Part shown: one piece after another, positions 10,431-19,943 of the stretch | Numbering within the stretch: position 1 is the stretch's first letter | Layout of the letters: each line of letters begins with the position of its first letter | Source: Candidatus Crickella merdequi | Lineage (GTDB): Bacteria; Bacillota; Clostridia; Peptostreptococcales; Anaerovoracaceae | Length of the DNA: 64,000 nt | Assembly (NCBI GenBank): GCA_018064645.1 | Contig: JAGHUT010000045.1 | Span: 1-64,000 of the forward strand | Direction of reading: 5' to 3' | Translations under genes and position numbers: made by a program | Notes under the pieces: generated by a model | The model's database searches: none | Told to the model about the DNA's origin: nothing | What the model saw: the letters and a program-made list of their open reading frames with translations, nothing else

Positions 10431-10459
10431 ATTTTACTCTCAACAGTATGCAAAGTCAA
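10431..10459 (-). promoter_or_regulatory. Sigma-70-type promoter of the leu leader
   Basis: Minus strand TTGACT (10459-10454), 17-nt spacer, TAAAAT (10436-10431). Confidence 0.75.
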
Positions 10460-10474
10460 CAATTTAGAGCTTAA

Positions 10475-10497
10475 ATTTTGTATTTTTACTACAAAAT
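10475..10497. repeat. AT-rich inverted repeat between the LysR gene and the leu promoter
   Basis: ATTTTGTA-N7-TACAAAAT, perfect 8-bp arms; could be an operator or a weak terminator. Confidence 0.5.
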
Positions 10498-10501
10498 TCA
10501 T

Positions 10502-11488
10502 TTATTTTTGAGACTCTTTACTGAGAATGTTTCTTTTGTTAGCTTCTATCAGGTCGTTGTAGGTCCACACATCCATTTCAACGAATTCGTTCCACATCAC
10601 ATCCTTCTCTATTGCGGCCGCAACACCGGCAACAAACTGCTTTATCATCGGATTCTGTCTGTTTGATTCAAGAACAATATAGCCCAGCTCACGCATTACA
10701 TTGTCTTCCATCCTGACGACTTTTGGAAAGAACTTGGAACCGATTCGCGTCATTCCACTGTCTATAAGCATGCTTGCCGGCATTATTGTCGACCCCATGC
10801 CAAGAGCAATGCTTTTGACAATCAGTGTATTGCTGATTTTATCAGGGTAATATACAGGGGTAACATTCCTGCTCCTGAGATATGTTATGGAATTCCTGTC
10901 CTCGCCGTAATCTGCCACGAAGAACTCCCTGTTATGGAACGCCTCAAAGGGACAAGGTGCTGTAATATTCTCTTTGCTGTATAACACTCCGTAATACGGA
11001 TCCTTTGTAAGCTCTCCCCAGTAGAAATCTCTTGAAGCCCACGCATGCTCTGTAAAACCCAGGTCAATTACGCCTTCCTCAAGCCATCTGTTTATTTCGA
11101 AAGGATTGCCTTTGACAATATCGAAATGGAAGCCTGTGTAGTTATCCATCATGTAGTGCATGGCATCGGCAAACCATCTTGTCGCAATAGTATCAATGGC
11201 GCCGATGTGAAGCGTAAGGCTCGTATTGTTCTTTCGACCTGCAATTGCAAAGCGAAAGCTGTCAGCTGCGTGAACCGCCCTGCAAACCTCCGGATACAGT
11301 GCAATTCCATCCTCACTTAGTCTTATGCCATTATAATTTCTTTCAACAAGTTGAAGTTCAAGTTCCTCTTCCAGGCTCTTTATGACATAAGATACGCCTG
11401 CCTGCGTATAGCCGAGAACCTCTGCAGCCCTTGAAAAACTGCCTGTTTCAGCTACTTTAAGAAACACCCTGAGTTTATCTGAATCCAT
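10502..11488 (-). CDS. LysR family transcriptional regulator
   Basis: MDSDKLRVFLKVAETGSFSRAAEVLGYTQAGVSYVIKSLEEELELQLVERN. Confidence 0.92.
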   Translation of the reverse strand: MDSDKLRVFLKVAETGSFSRAAEVLGYTQAGVSYVIKSLEEELELQLVERNYNGIRLSEDGIALYPEVCRAVHAADSFRFAIAGRKNNTSLTLHIGAIDTIATRWFADAMHYMMDNYTGFHFDIVKGNPFEINRWLEEGVIDLGFTEHAWASRDFYWGELTKDPYYGVLYSKENITAPCPFEAFHNREFFVADYGEDRNSITYLRSRNVTPVYYPDKISNTLIVKSIALGMGSTIMPASMLIDSGMTRIGSKFFPKVVRMEDNVMRELGYIVLESNRQNPMIKQFVAGVAAAIEKDVMWNEFVEMDVWTYNDLIEANKRNILSKESQK

Positions 11489-11647
11489 ATTATCTCCTCA
11501 CTTACAGGTATAAGAATCTCTTGTACCATATTATATTTTCTCACTTCTCAAAGGTCAACAAAACTTATATATTATGTGTAATTTCTAAGCAGGTTTTGTT
11601 AAGCGTTTCTACACGCATAGCATTTACCTATATATAACCCCCCAAGT

Positions 11648-11675
11648 AAAAAAGATGCCGTGAGGCATCTTTTTT
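11648..11675. terminator. Bidirectional Rho-independent terminator
   Basis: AAAAAAGATGCCgtgaGGCATCTTTTTT. Confidence 0.85.
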
Positions 11676-11685
11676 ACATTTCATA

Positions 11686-13467
11686 TTATTCTGTCGCTTC
11701 CTCTGAAGCCTTTGCCGCTTCAATCTTGGCAAGCTCTTCCTCTTCCAGAACTCTGTAAGCTACTTTGCCGACAAGAGTCTTAGGAAGGCTGTCTCTGAAC
11801 TCGATATCATATGGCATTGCGTACTTTGCGATGTTCTTGCGTGCATATGCCATAAGCTCTTCTTTAGTTTCGTCATTCTTAGGTACACCTTCTGCAGGCA
11901 TTACGAAGACCTTAACCTTCTCCATCTTGTAATCATCAGGAACTCCGATTACGCAGCTCATATGAACCTTGTCATGAGCATCAAAGATGTTCTCAAGCTG
12001 TGCCGGATAAATGTTGTAGCCTGAAGAAATAATCATTCTCTTTGCTCTGCCCTTGAAGTGGATGAAGCCTTCATTATCCATAATGCCAAGGTCACCGGTA
12101 TGAACCCATGTAAGTCCGTCGCTATGAGTTCTGAGAGTATCGGCTGTTTCCTCCGGCATATCGAGATAGCCCTTCATTACCGATGGTCCAGCAAGTACAA
12201 TTTCTCCTTCCTCACCGTATGGGAGCTTCTCATCTGTGCCCGGCTTGACAATCTTATAGTATGTATCAGCGAAAGGAATTCCTATGCTTCCCTCCTTGAA
12301 CTTAAGCGGCGGTGTCAGGCAGGATGCTGTAACACACTCTGTTGTTCCATAGCCTTCTCTGATCTGAATAGATGCCTTGTGGTCATACAGGAATTTGTCA
12401 AACTTCTTCTTGAGCTCAACGGAGAGTGAGTCACCTCCACTAAATACACCTTTGAGGCAGGAAAGATCTGCTTTTTCCATTGAAGGAAGTCTCAGGAGTG
12501 CCTCGTAGAGAGTTGGAACTCCTGCAATGAAATTGCATCTGTGCTTGGTAATCAGCTTTGCATAGCTCTTTGCTGTGAATCTTGGAACGAGAATGCATGA
12601 GCCTCCCTGGGAGAGCATTGTGTGAATGCAGACACCAAGGCCAAAACCATGGAAGAGCGGCATTGCAGCCAGCATCTTGTCTCCAACACGGAACATTGGA
12701 TTAGCAGCTACTACCTGTTCGCTCAGGGCATTGAAATTAAGGTTAGTCAGCTCAATTCCTTTGGTTGTTCCTGTTGTTCCGCCTGAATACAGAATTGCCG
12801 CAACATCCTCTGGCTTTCTCTTAACTTTATAATTCCAGCTGCAGGCTTTTCCGAGCTTAATAAACTGAGGCCACTGAATAACCGGTGCATCGTAAGGAAT
12901 CTTCTGAATCTTGCGACCATCGGTCAGCATATATCCAGCCTTGATTGGCTTGCTGAGCTCGTCCTTGATTCTTGCAATAATAACATTAACAATACTTGTG
13001 TTCTCTCTAATAGCTTCAATCTTATTGTAGAACTGGTCCAGCGTAACTACAGTTACACTCTTGGACATATTAAGATAGTTCTCAATCTCCTTCTCTGCCG
13101 AGAGAGGATGAATCATGTTGGCAACGGCGCCTACAAGATTGACTGCATAAAGCATATATATGGCCTGAGGGCAGTTCGGCATCGCGATGGTGACTCTGTC
13201 GTTCTCTCTTGTGCCGATTGTCTTAAGTGCTTTGGCGCAGTCGTTAATATTGCGAATCAGCTGTCTGTATGTTGTGTTCCTGCCCATAAAGCTGAATGCA
13301 ACATTGTTAGGATACTTCTCTGCAACAGCTTCAAGCTTCTCATATATTGTGCCATTGGTATATTCAAGAGTCAGAGGAAGCTCTCCCAGCTGGCTCTTCC
13401 ATGGAATATCCACACCCTCCGGAATCGGAAATACGATATTGCCATTCTCATTTATATTATAATTCAT
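11686..13467 (-). CDS. AMP-dependent acyl-CoA synthetase / ligase
   Basis: Motifs ILYSGGTTGTTKGIELTNLN, YGTTECVTASC and VHTGDLGIMDNEGFIHFKGRAKRMIISSGYNIYP; internal ATG at 13467 chosen. Confidence 0.88.
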   Translation of the reverse strand: MNYNINENGNIVFPIPEGVDIPWKSQLGELPLTLEYTNGTIYEKLEAVAEKYPNNVAFSFMGRNTTYRQLIRNINDCAKALKTIGTRENDRVTIAMPNCPQAIYMLYAVNLVGAVANMIHPLSAEKEIENYLNMSKSVTVVTLDQFYNKIEAIRENTSIVNVIIARIKDELSKPIKAGYMLTDGRKIQKIPYDAPVIQWPQFIKLGKACSWNYKVKRKPEDVAAILYSGGTTGTTKGIELTNLNFNALSEQVVAANPMFRVGDKMLAAMPLFHGFGLGVCIHTMLSQGGSCILVPRFTAKSYAKLITKHRCNFIAGVPTLYEALLRLPSMEKADLSCLKGVFSGGDSLSVELKKKFDKFLYDHKASIQIREGYGTTECVTASCLTPPLKFKEGSIGIPFADTYYKIVKPGTDEKLPYGEEGEIVLAGPSVMKGYLDMPEETADTLRTHSDGLTWVHTGDLGIMDNEGFIHFKGRAKRMIISSGYNIYPAQLENIFDAHDKVHMSCVIGVPDDYKMEKVKVFVMPAEGVPKNDETKEELMAYARKNIAKYAMPYDIEFRDSLPKTLVGKVAYRVLEEEELAKIEAAKASEEATE

Positions 13468-13591
13468 TTGCTTTCTCCTTCTTTTGTGAAAACCATCTTT
13501 ATTATCATAACACATTTTCCTGTCGTTAGGCTCGCAGACTTCAAAAATTGCAGTGTTTCTATTGATTGATACTTTTGGTTATTATAAAATT

Positions 13592-13623
13592 TTTCTGTTA
13601 AGGTTAACCCATTTTAACAGAAA
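13592..13623. repeat. Inverted repeat upstream of the fchA-like gene
   Basis: TTTCTGTTAA-N12-TTAACAGAAA, perfect 10-bp arms in the divergent intergenic region. Confidence 0.6.
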
Positions 13624-13651
13624 TAAATCATTATACGAAAAGAGGTGCTAC

Positions 13652-14263
13652 ATGTTAGTAGATAAGACCGTTACTGAGTTTACCGAAGTTCTTGCTTCAA
13701 AGGAGCCTGTTCCAGGCGGCGGTGGTGCAGCTGCCCTCATCGGTTCAATAGGAATTTCCCTTGGAGATATGGTTGGTGAACTCACAACAGGCAAGAAGAA
13801 GTATGCCGATGTTGAGGAGGATATCCAGAGACTTATGGCAAAGTCTCAGGAGCTGAGAGTGAAGTTCCTTGAACTGGTTGACGGAGATGCAGAGGCATTT
13901 GCCCCACTTGCAAAGGCGTACAGCATCCCTAAGGATGATCCGACTAGAGATGAGGTTATGGAGGCAGCACTCAGAGTTGGCTGCTCCGTTCCAATGGATA
14001 TTATGAGAACCTGTGCAGAAGCGCTCGATGTAGTTGCAGAATTTGCCGCAAAAGGTTCAAAGCTGGCTATTTCCGATGCAGGCTGCGCTGCGGTAGCATG
14101 CAAAGCGGCAATTCAGGCTGCGTCTCTCAATGTTTTTATCAACACAAAGTCGATGAAAGACAGAGACTATGCAGAAGCTCTTAACAATGAGGCTCACGGC
14201 CTTCTGGCTAAGTATGAGCCAATGGCAGATGATATCTACAAGATGGTAGCAGACAAATTCTAA
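13652..14263 (+). CDS. Cyclodeaminase/cyclohydrolase family protein (FchA-like)
   Basis: MLVDKTVTEFTEVLASKEPVPGGGGAAALIGSIGISLGDMVGELT; GGGG motif typical of FTCD_C. Confidence 0.88.
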   Translation: MLVDKTVTEFTEVLASKEPVPGGGGAAALIGSIGISLGDMVGELTTGKKKYADVEEDIQRLMAKSQELRVKFLELVDGDAEAFAPLAKAYSIPKDDPTRDEVMEAALRVGCSVPMDIMRTCAEALDVVAEFAAKGSKLAISDAGCAAVACKAAIQAASLNVFINTKSMKDRDYAEALNNEAHGLLAKYEPMADDIYKMVADKF

Positions 14264-14276
14264 TAGAGGTGACAAT

Positions 14277-15131
14277 ATGGCAGAAGTATTACTTGGCGCA
14301 CCTGTAACAGAGGCGCTTAATGCAAAGATGATTGCTGATGTTGAAGAGCTGAGAAGCAAGGGAATCGACCCTACACTCTGCATCTTCAGAGTCGGCGAGA
14401 GACCGGATGACCTTTCATACGAGAAGGGTGCAACAAAGAGATGCGAGAAGATCGGCGTTACAGTTAAGAACGTTGTTCTCCCTGCAGATGTTGATCAGGA
14501 GACATTCGACAAGACTCTCACAGAGATCAACGAGGACCCTGCAATCCATGGAATCCTTATGTTCAGACCACTTCCTAAGCAGCTGGACAACGAGAAGGCT
14601 CGTCAGATGCTGAATCCTGCTAAAGATGTGGACGGCTGCACAGACGGTTCACTGGCAGGCGTATTCACTAACACAAAGACAGGCTTCCCTCCATGCACAG
14701 CTCAGGCTGCAATGGAGATTCTCAAATTCTATGAGGTTCCAATGAGAGGTAAGTCGGCTGCAGTAATCGGCAGATCACTGGTAGTTGGAAGACCTGTATC
14801 AATGATGCTTATGCACGAGAACGCTACCGTTACGACATGCCACACAAAGACTCCTGACCCTGCAGCAGTTGCAAGAGAAGCAGATATTCTTATCTGTGCA
14901 GCAGGTCAGCTTCACTCAGTAACACCTGAGTTCACTAACCCTGACCAGGTTATCATCGATGTTGGCATCAACTGGGATGAGACAAAAGGCGGAATCTCCG
15001 GTGACGTTGATTTTGAAGCAGTAGAGCCTTGCTGCAAGGCACTCACACCAGTTCCTCGCGGAGTAGGAACAGTAACAACAAGCGTACTAGTTTCACACGT
15101 AGTAGAGGCCGCAAAGAGAACTCTTGCATAG
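14277..15131 (+). CDS. folD: Bifunctional methylene-THF dehydrogenase/methenyl-THF cyclohydrolase
   Basis: HGILMFRPLPKQLD...NPAKDVDGC...GRSLVVGRPVSMMLMHENATVTTCHTKT. Confidence 0.93.
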   Translation: MAEVLLGAPVTEALNAKMIADVEELRSKGIDPTLCIFRVGERPDDLSYEKGATKRCEKIGVTVKNVVLPADVDQETFDKTLTEINEDPAIHGILMFRPLPKQLDNEKARQMLNPAKDVDGCTDGSLAGVFTNTKTGFPPCTAQAAMEILKFYEVPMRGKSAAVIGRSLVVGRPVSMMLMHENATVTTCHTKTPDPAAVAREADILICAAGQLHSVTPEFTNPDQVIIDVGINWDETKGGISGDVDFEAVEPCCKALTPVPRGVGTVTTSVLVSHVVEAAKRTLA

Positions 15132-15224
15132 CGAAAGATTCTTCATTACTCCACACAACTGGGATTCTTTGTGTTAGAATCTGTTATACACAGGGGATAA
15201 ATTTTTAAAAAAGGGAGTGTAATA

Positions 15225-16112
15225 ATGACAGTAGAAATGAAGCCTATCAAAGAAGGTAAAGTTAGAGAGATATATGATAACGGAGATTCTCTGATTCTTG
15301 TTGCAACAGACAGAATCAGCTGCTTCGACGTTATTCTGAACAATCAGGTTACTAAGAAGGGAACTGTTCTTACACAGATTTCAAAGTTCTGGTTTGACTT
15401 CACACAGGACATCCTTCCTAACCACATGATTTCAACAGATGTTAAGGACATGCCTGAATTCTTCCAGCAGCCTAAGTATGATGGCAACAGCATGATGGTT
15501 AAGAAGCTTGAGATGATGCCTGTTGAGTGCATCGTTAGAGGTTACATCACAGGAAGTGGCTGGGCAAGCTACCAGAAGACTGGTGAGGTATGCGGAATCA
15601 AGCTCCATGAGGGTCTTAAGGAGTCAGACAAGCTCCCTGAGCCAATCTACACACCATCAACAAAGGCTGAGATCGACGATCACGATGAGAACATCAGCTT
15701 CGAGCAGAGCATCGAGCACCTTGAGAAGAGCTTCCCTGGAAAGGGCGAGGAGCTGGCTACTGCACTTCGTGACAACACAATTGCACTCTATAAGAAGTGT
15801 GCTGATTATGCTCTTTCAAAGGGTATCATCATCGCTGATACAAAGTTTGAGTTCGGAATCGATGAGGATGGCGTTCTCTATATTGGAGATGAGATGCTCA
15901 CACCAGACAGCTCAAGATTCTGGCCGGCAGACACATATGAGCCAGGCCACGGTCAGCCTTCATTTGACAAGCAGTTCGCAAGAGACTGGCTCAAGGCTAA
16001 CCCTGATAACGACCACAACAACTGGACACTTCCACAGGAGGTTGTTGACAAGACAATCGAGAAGTATCTTCAGGCTTATGAGATGCTGACAGGAAGTCCT
16101 CTCGAAGCATAA
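15225..16112 (+). CDS. purC: SAICAR synthase
   Basis: KEGKVREIYDNGDSLILVATDRISCFDVIL...VECIVRGYITGSGWASYQKTG. Confidence 0.94.
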   Translation: MTVEMKPIKEGKVREIYDNGDSLILVATDRISCFDVILNNQVTKKGTVLTQISKFWFDFTQDILPNHMISTDVKDMPEFFQQPKYDGNSMMVKKLEMMPVECIVRGYITGSGWASYQKTGEVCGIKLHEGLKESDKLPEPIYTPSTKAEIDDHDENISFEQSIEHLEKSFPGKGEELATALRDNTIALYKKCADYALSKGIIIADTKFEFGIDEDGVLYIGDEMLTPDSSRFWPADTYEPGHGQPSFDKQFARDWLKANPDNDHNNWTLPQEVVDKTIEKYLQAYEMLTGSPLEA

Positions 16113-16131
16113 TCGAACAGTGCGATACAAC

Positions 16132-16156
16132 AAAGGAACCCTTAGGGGTTCCTTTT
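16132..16156 (+). terminator. Rho-independent terminator after purC
   Basis: AAAGGAACCCttagGGGTTCCTTTTT. Confidence 0.85.
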
Positions 16157-16174
16157 TCTCGCCTGTATTTTTTC

Positions 16175-17077
16175 CTATATCTCACTATTCATAAATGCCA
16201 CAAGCATGGTCTGTGTCAGTGTTCTGCAGTCAGCGTCCTGAAGTTCCTCTGCGAGGACCTCCCTCGGAGTCCACTCTGCAATCGCCAGTTCCTCTTCATC
16301 GATATGAACTTCTGTAGATCCATCCACATCACAGTAATATCCGAAGAGCAGATCCGACTCAACGCCCCACGGCTGGCTTGCATAATATGTAATGTTTTTT
16401 ACCTTAAGACCAACCTCTTCCATGACCTCGCGTGCAACTGTCTCCTCTGCAGTCTCGCCGATCTCACAGAAGCCTGCCAGCAGCGCGCGTCCGCGATATG
16501 CTCTTCCGGCGTATCGTGAAGTAATAACAGTATCTCCGTTCCTTACTGCAATTATGCAGGCTGGGCAGATCTTCGGGAAAACCATGTTACCGCAGCCACA
16601 GGTGCACCTCATTGCTCTCTCTTTTGCATCGTGCACCATTCTGCCGCCGCATCTTCCGCAGAACTGATTAATTCTGTACCAGTCAAAGAGATGATAAGCA
16701 GTAATTGCAGCCATACCAAGTTCCATCGGCTCTGTCTTTGTAAGAGTTCTTGTTCCTGCGAATTCGTAGCCGTCTTCACCCTCTGTCAGTATTTCAAGGC
16801 CCTCCAGCGCTTCAGAATATCTGTCAAGAAGGAAGTATCTCCTGTCTTCTATAGCGAAGAGATAGATAAAATCCTCCTCTGCATACCCACACTGGCATAC
16901 TTCGCCTACAGTCGGAAGCCATGCTCTGTCAGGGGCATCCCCATTCCACTCAAGTCTGGCAAGAATCGAGTCATCTCTCTTGCAGGTCCCCTGAAATACG
17001 ATTGCCGTGTCCCCTGGTTTCGCTTTCACGTTTCTGTACTGGTTGTCAAATCTTCCAGTTCCAATATCCTGAATCAT
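16175..17077 (-). CDS. nudC: NUDIX hydrolase, NAD+ diphosphatase type
   Basis: Zinc ribbon CGRCGGRM...CTCGCGNMVFPKICPACI and Nudix box GFCEIGETAEETVAREVMEEVGL. Confidence 0.85.
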   Translation of the reverse strand: MIQDIGTGRFDNQYRNVKAKPGDTAIVFQGTCKRDDSILARLEWNGDAPDRAWLPTVGEVCQCGYAEEDFIYLFAIEDRRYFLLDRYSEALEGLEILTEGEDGYEFAGTRTLTKTEPMELGMAAITAYHLFDWYRINQFCGRCGGRMVHDAKERAMRCTCGCGNMVFPKICPACIIAVRNGDTVITSRYAGRAYRGRALLAGFCEIGETAEETVAREVMEEVGLKVKNITYYASQPWGVESDLLFGYYCDVDGSTEVHIDEEELAIAEWTPREVLAEELQDADCRTLTQTMLVAFMNSEI

Positions 17078-17086
17078 TTCGTGCTC

Positions 17087-17671
17087 CTATATGAATGATT
17101 TGATGAAAATCTCAAGTCCGATACCGATAAGTATCACTCCTCCGAGAATTGAAGCTTTGCCGGCAAGACGTGTTCCCGCCTTCTTTCCTATTGTCAGACC
17201 AAAAGTACAGATAATAAAAGTTGCAAAACCGATAATCAGTCCACAGATGAGAGCCGAAAGCACGTCATAGTTTGCAATGGTAAAGCCTACTGACAGAGCA
17301 TCGATTGAAGTCGCAATTCCCTGCAGCATCAGCCCTCCGAAGGTCACCCTTGTGATTGTCTCCTCCGTACTGCCTCCTCTGATTCCTTCCAGGAGCATTT
17401 TGCCTCCGATAAAGCCGAGAAGCGCCAGAGCAATCCAAGGTATGAACTGCTGAAAAGCTTCAAAAGTCTTTGCGATTGTGTGAATGCAGAGCCAGCCAAT
17501 CATAGGCATAGCAAACTGGAAAAAAGCAAAGACTCCCGCGATTATTGCCATTCTGGACTTCTTCATTGCCGGCTCATTAAGACCGTTAGCCAGAGATACC
17601 GAAAACGCGTCCATTGCAAGTCCTATACCAAGGAGCCCACTATTCAAAACAAAAAGAACTGTTATTACCAT
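17087..17671 (-). CDS. MntP/YtaF-type manganese efflux pump family protein
   Basis: GIGLAMDAFSVSLANGL...GIATSIDALSVGFTIA; start adjusted to the ATG at 17671. Confidence 0.85.
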   Translation of the reverse strand: MVITVLFVLNSGLLGIGLAMDAFSVSLANGLNEPAMKKSRMAIIAGVFAFFQFAMPMIGWLCIHTIAKTFEAFQQFIPWIALALLGFIGGKMLLEGIRGGSTEETITRVTFGGLMLQGIATSIDALSVGFTIANYDVLSALICGLIIGFATFIICTFGLTIGKKAGTRLAGKASILGGVILIGIGLEIFIKSFI

Positions 17672-17731
17672 AATACCTTCCACCAAACACTCGGCTCGAG
17701 CTGTGCCCGAGCCGTTTTTTTACATATTAAA

Positions 17732-18856
17732 TTACTTATCGAGAGACTTCTCGAGATCCTCAATTGCAGCAAGAAGCTTGTGGAAATCCTTCGCCTGTGG
17801 AAGTCTGATTCTTGCTGATGACTTGTCAAGGCTCTGGAATGAAGCTCCGGATACTACCAGCGCACCTCTCTTGTAAAGCTCTTCCTTCATATCCACATTC
17901 TCATCATCTGCATAAAGAAGAATGAGTGAGCATGTTGGAAGAGTCTCTGCGATGTGAAGGTTCTTGCCTACCACCTTAGCAATTTCTTCCTTCATCTTTG
18001 CGAATGCGGCCTTGTGGTCTTCAATCTGAGCGCCTTCTCTAAGTGCTGCTCCAGCAATCTCTCTTCCAAGCTCTGAGATGTTATAAGGGTTGTTCATCTT
18101 GTTCATATATCTGATGAAGTCCTTATTTGAAATGATATATCCCATTCTCATTCCTGCAAGACCGAAGCCCTTTGACATTGTCTTGATTACGATGAGGTTG
18201 AGATACTGGTTGAAGATGTTAACTGCTGAATTTGACTTGTCCATGAACTCACCATAAGCCTCATCTACGATTACGATGATTCCATATTCTGCAGCCTTCT
18301 CTACAATCTTAACGATATCCTCAAGTGCAACAGCCTGACCTGTTGGGTTGTTAGGATTATCGATATATACATAGTTGTATCTGTCATCGATTCTGTCGAT
18401 AAAGTCCTGCACATCCAGCTTGAAGTTGTTCTCCTTCTTGAGAACTACCGGGTCATATGTGATGCCCTGCATCTGAGCATTCTCATAGTAGTCAGCGAAC
18501 TGAGGTGAAATACCGAGAACCTTTGAGTCATGTGCATCGAAAATATTGTTGATTGAGTAGATAGCATTGATGCTTCCATCTGCGTAAAGAACGTTCTCCT
18601 TCTCTACATCAACTACATCTTCCCAGTACTCGTGAATTGCATCGAAGAATGCTGTGCTGTGTGGATATGGTCCAAGTCTGTTAACGTCAAAATTCTTAAC
18701 AACATCGAAAACCACCTCAGGGAATCCGTAAGGATTGCAGCCCTCAAAGCAATCAACACCATTCTCAGGAAGATCGATATGATCTGATGCGTAGCTTACC
18801 TTATCCTTTGCCAGGAGTGTAGGTTTAATCTTCATTTTGTAATTAATCTCTGCCAT
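17732..18856 (-). CDS. Pyridoxal-phosphate aminotransferase, histidinol-phosphate aminotransferase-like
   Basis: DNPNNPTGQAV...IIVIVDEAYGEF...VIKTMSKGFGLAGMRMGYI; start moved to MAEINYKMK. Confidence 0.85.
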   Translation of the reverse strand: MAEINYKMKIKPTLLAKDKVSYASDHIDLPENGVDCFEGCNPYGFPEVVFDVVKNFDVNRLGPYPHSTAFFDAIHEYWEDVVDVEKENVLYADGSINAIYSINNIFDAHDSKVLGISPQFADYYENAQMQGITYDPVVLKKENNFKLDVQDFIDRIDDRYNYVYIDNPNNPTGQAVALEDIVKIVEKAAEYGIIVIVDEAYGEFMDKSNSAVNIFNQYLNLIVIKTMSKGFGLAGMRMGYIISNKDFIRYMNKMNNPYNISELGREIAGAALREGAQIEDHKAAFAKMKEEIAKVVGKNLHIAETLPTCSLILLYADDENVDMKEELYKRGALVVSGASFQSLDKSSARIRLPQAKDFHKLLAAIEDLEKSLDK

Positions 18857-18898
18857 TTGTAGTTCCCTTTCTTTTGTGTAGAATGTATTCTTTAACAC

Positions 18899-19840
18899 TT
18901 AGAACAAGCCCATTGTCTTAAGTGCGAAAAGCCATATTGGTAAAGTGAAGCAGGATACCATTGTCGAGAAGACTACTGCGTTTCCTGCTATCTCGCCGTT
19001 GCCTCCCATAGATGATGCCATTGCAAAGGATGCAAGCGCTGTAGGCGTTGCAAACATAAGAACTACTGCGATGAGTTCTACTCCTGTAAAACCAAGCATC
19101 ACCGCTCCCACTATTCCGAATGCCGGTACGATAATGAGTTTGCCGATAACGCTGACTGCAACTCGCCTGCTCTCGTTTCTCATGCCCTCCATATTAAGAG
19201 ATGCACCAAGCAGAACCATAGCAATCGGAGTTGTCGAATCTGACAGCGCCACCACCGGCTGCATGATAATCTCCGGAACCTGAATTCCAAGAGCCATCAC
19301 AACAAGGGCTGCAATCGCTCCATCAATAAGAGGGTTGGTGAGAACCCCTTTAATCATTTTGCGTACATCGGCTTTGCCTCTTCGGAATTTCTCAAAAATT
19401 ATTACAGATACGACATTGTATGTCGGCGCTGCAAAGAGCAGCACAACTGCAACAGCGGCGACATTGCTTTTTCCAAAAAGATTAATTCCGATAGGCAGTC
19501 CCATCAGTACAATATTGCTTCTGAAGATTGCCTGAATCATTGCGCCTCTGTTGTAGTCATTCTTCTCATACCTGCACACCAGCAGCCACGTCACAAGAAT
19601 CACTACAGCCAGATATCCCATGCAGTAGCCCACAAGCAGCCAGTTCATGTTCTGACCGATGTTCCTGCCGTAAATGTTGTCGAACATAAGGAACGGATAA
19701 AGCGCAATGAAGGTCAGGTGCGTGAACTTCTTCACATCGTCTGGCTTCGCCACCTTGAACTTCCTGAGAAGAACTCCGACAATCAGATATGTAGCGGAAG
19801 GAATGACCGCATTGACACAAATAATAAAATTCTGAAGCAT
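18899..19840 (-). CDS. AEC family (auxin efflux carrier-type) transporter
   Basis: Multi-TM protein: VNAVIPSATYLIVGVLLRKFKVAKPDDVKKFTHL...STTPIAMVLLGASLNM. Confidence 0.85.
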   Translation of the reverse strand: MLQNFIICVNAVIPSATYLIVGVLLRKFKVAKPDDVKKFTHLTFIALYPFLMFDNIYGRNIGQNMNWLLVGYCMGYLAVVILVTWLLVCRYEKNDYNRGAMIQAIFRSNIVLMGLPIGINLFGKSNVAAVAVVLLFAAPTYNVVSVIIFEKFRRGKADVRKMIKGVLTNPLIDGAIAALVVMALGIQVPEIIMQPVVALSDSTTPIAMVLLGASLNMEGMRNESRRVAVSVIGKLIIVPAFGIVGAVMLGFTGVELIAVVLMFATPTALASFAMASSMGGNGEIAGNAVVFSTMVSCFTLPIWLFALKTMGLF

Positions 19841-19943
19841 ATTGTTAAGTATAACACAAATTGAAGGTGGTGAGATTTAAAGTTTTTGTGTCTTGCGCCA
19901 AAAGCCTTTGGAGTTGGAGGCTTGGCGCTATAGATTTTGGAGG

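Noticed and set aside
10200-10440. T-box riboswitch upstream of leuA
   Set aside because: No T-box consensus (TGGNACCGCG-like) or specifier-loop arrangement seen; a leader peptide plus terminator/antiterminator explains the region better.
17692-17721. Hairpin upstream of the mntP-like gene as a yybP-ykoY Mn riboswitch
   Set aside because: Only a simple CGGCTCG...CGAGCCG stem with its T-tract on the plus strand; none of the conserved yybP-ykoY loops recognised.
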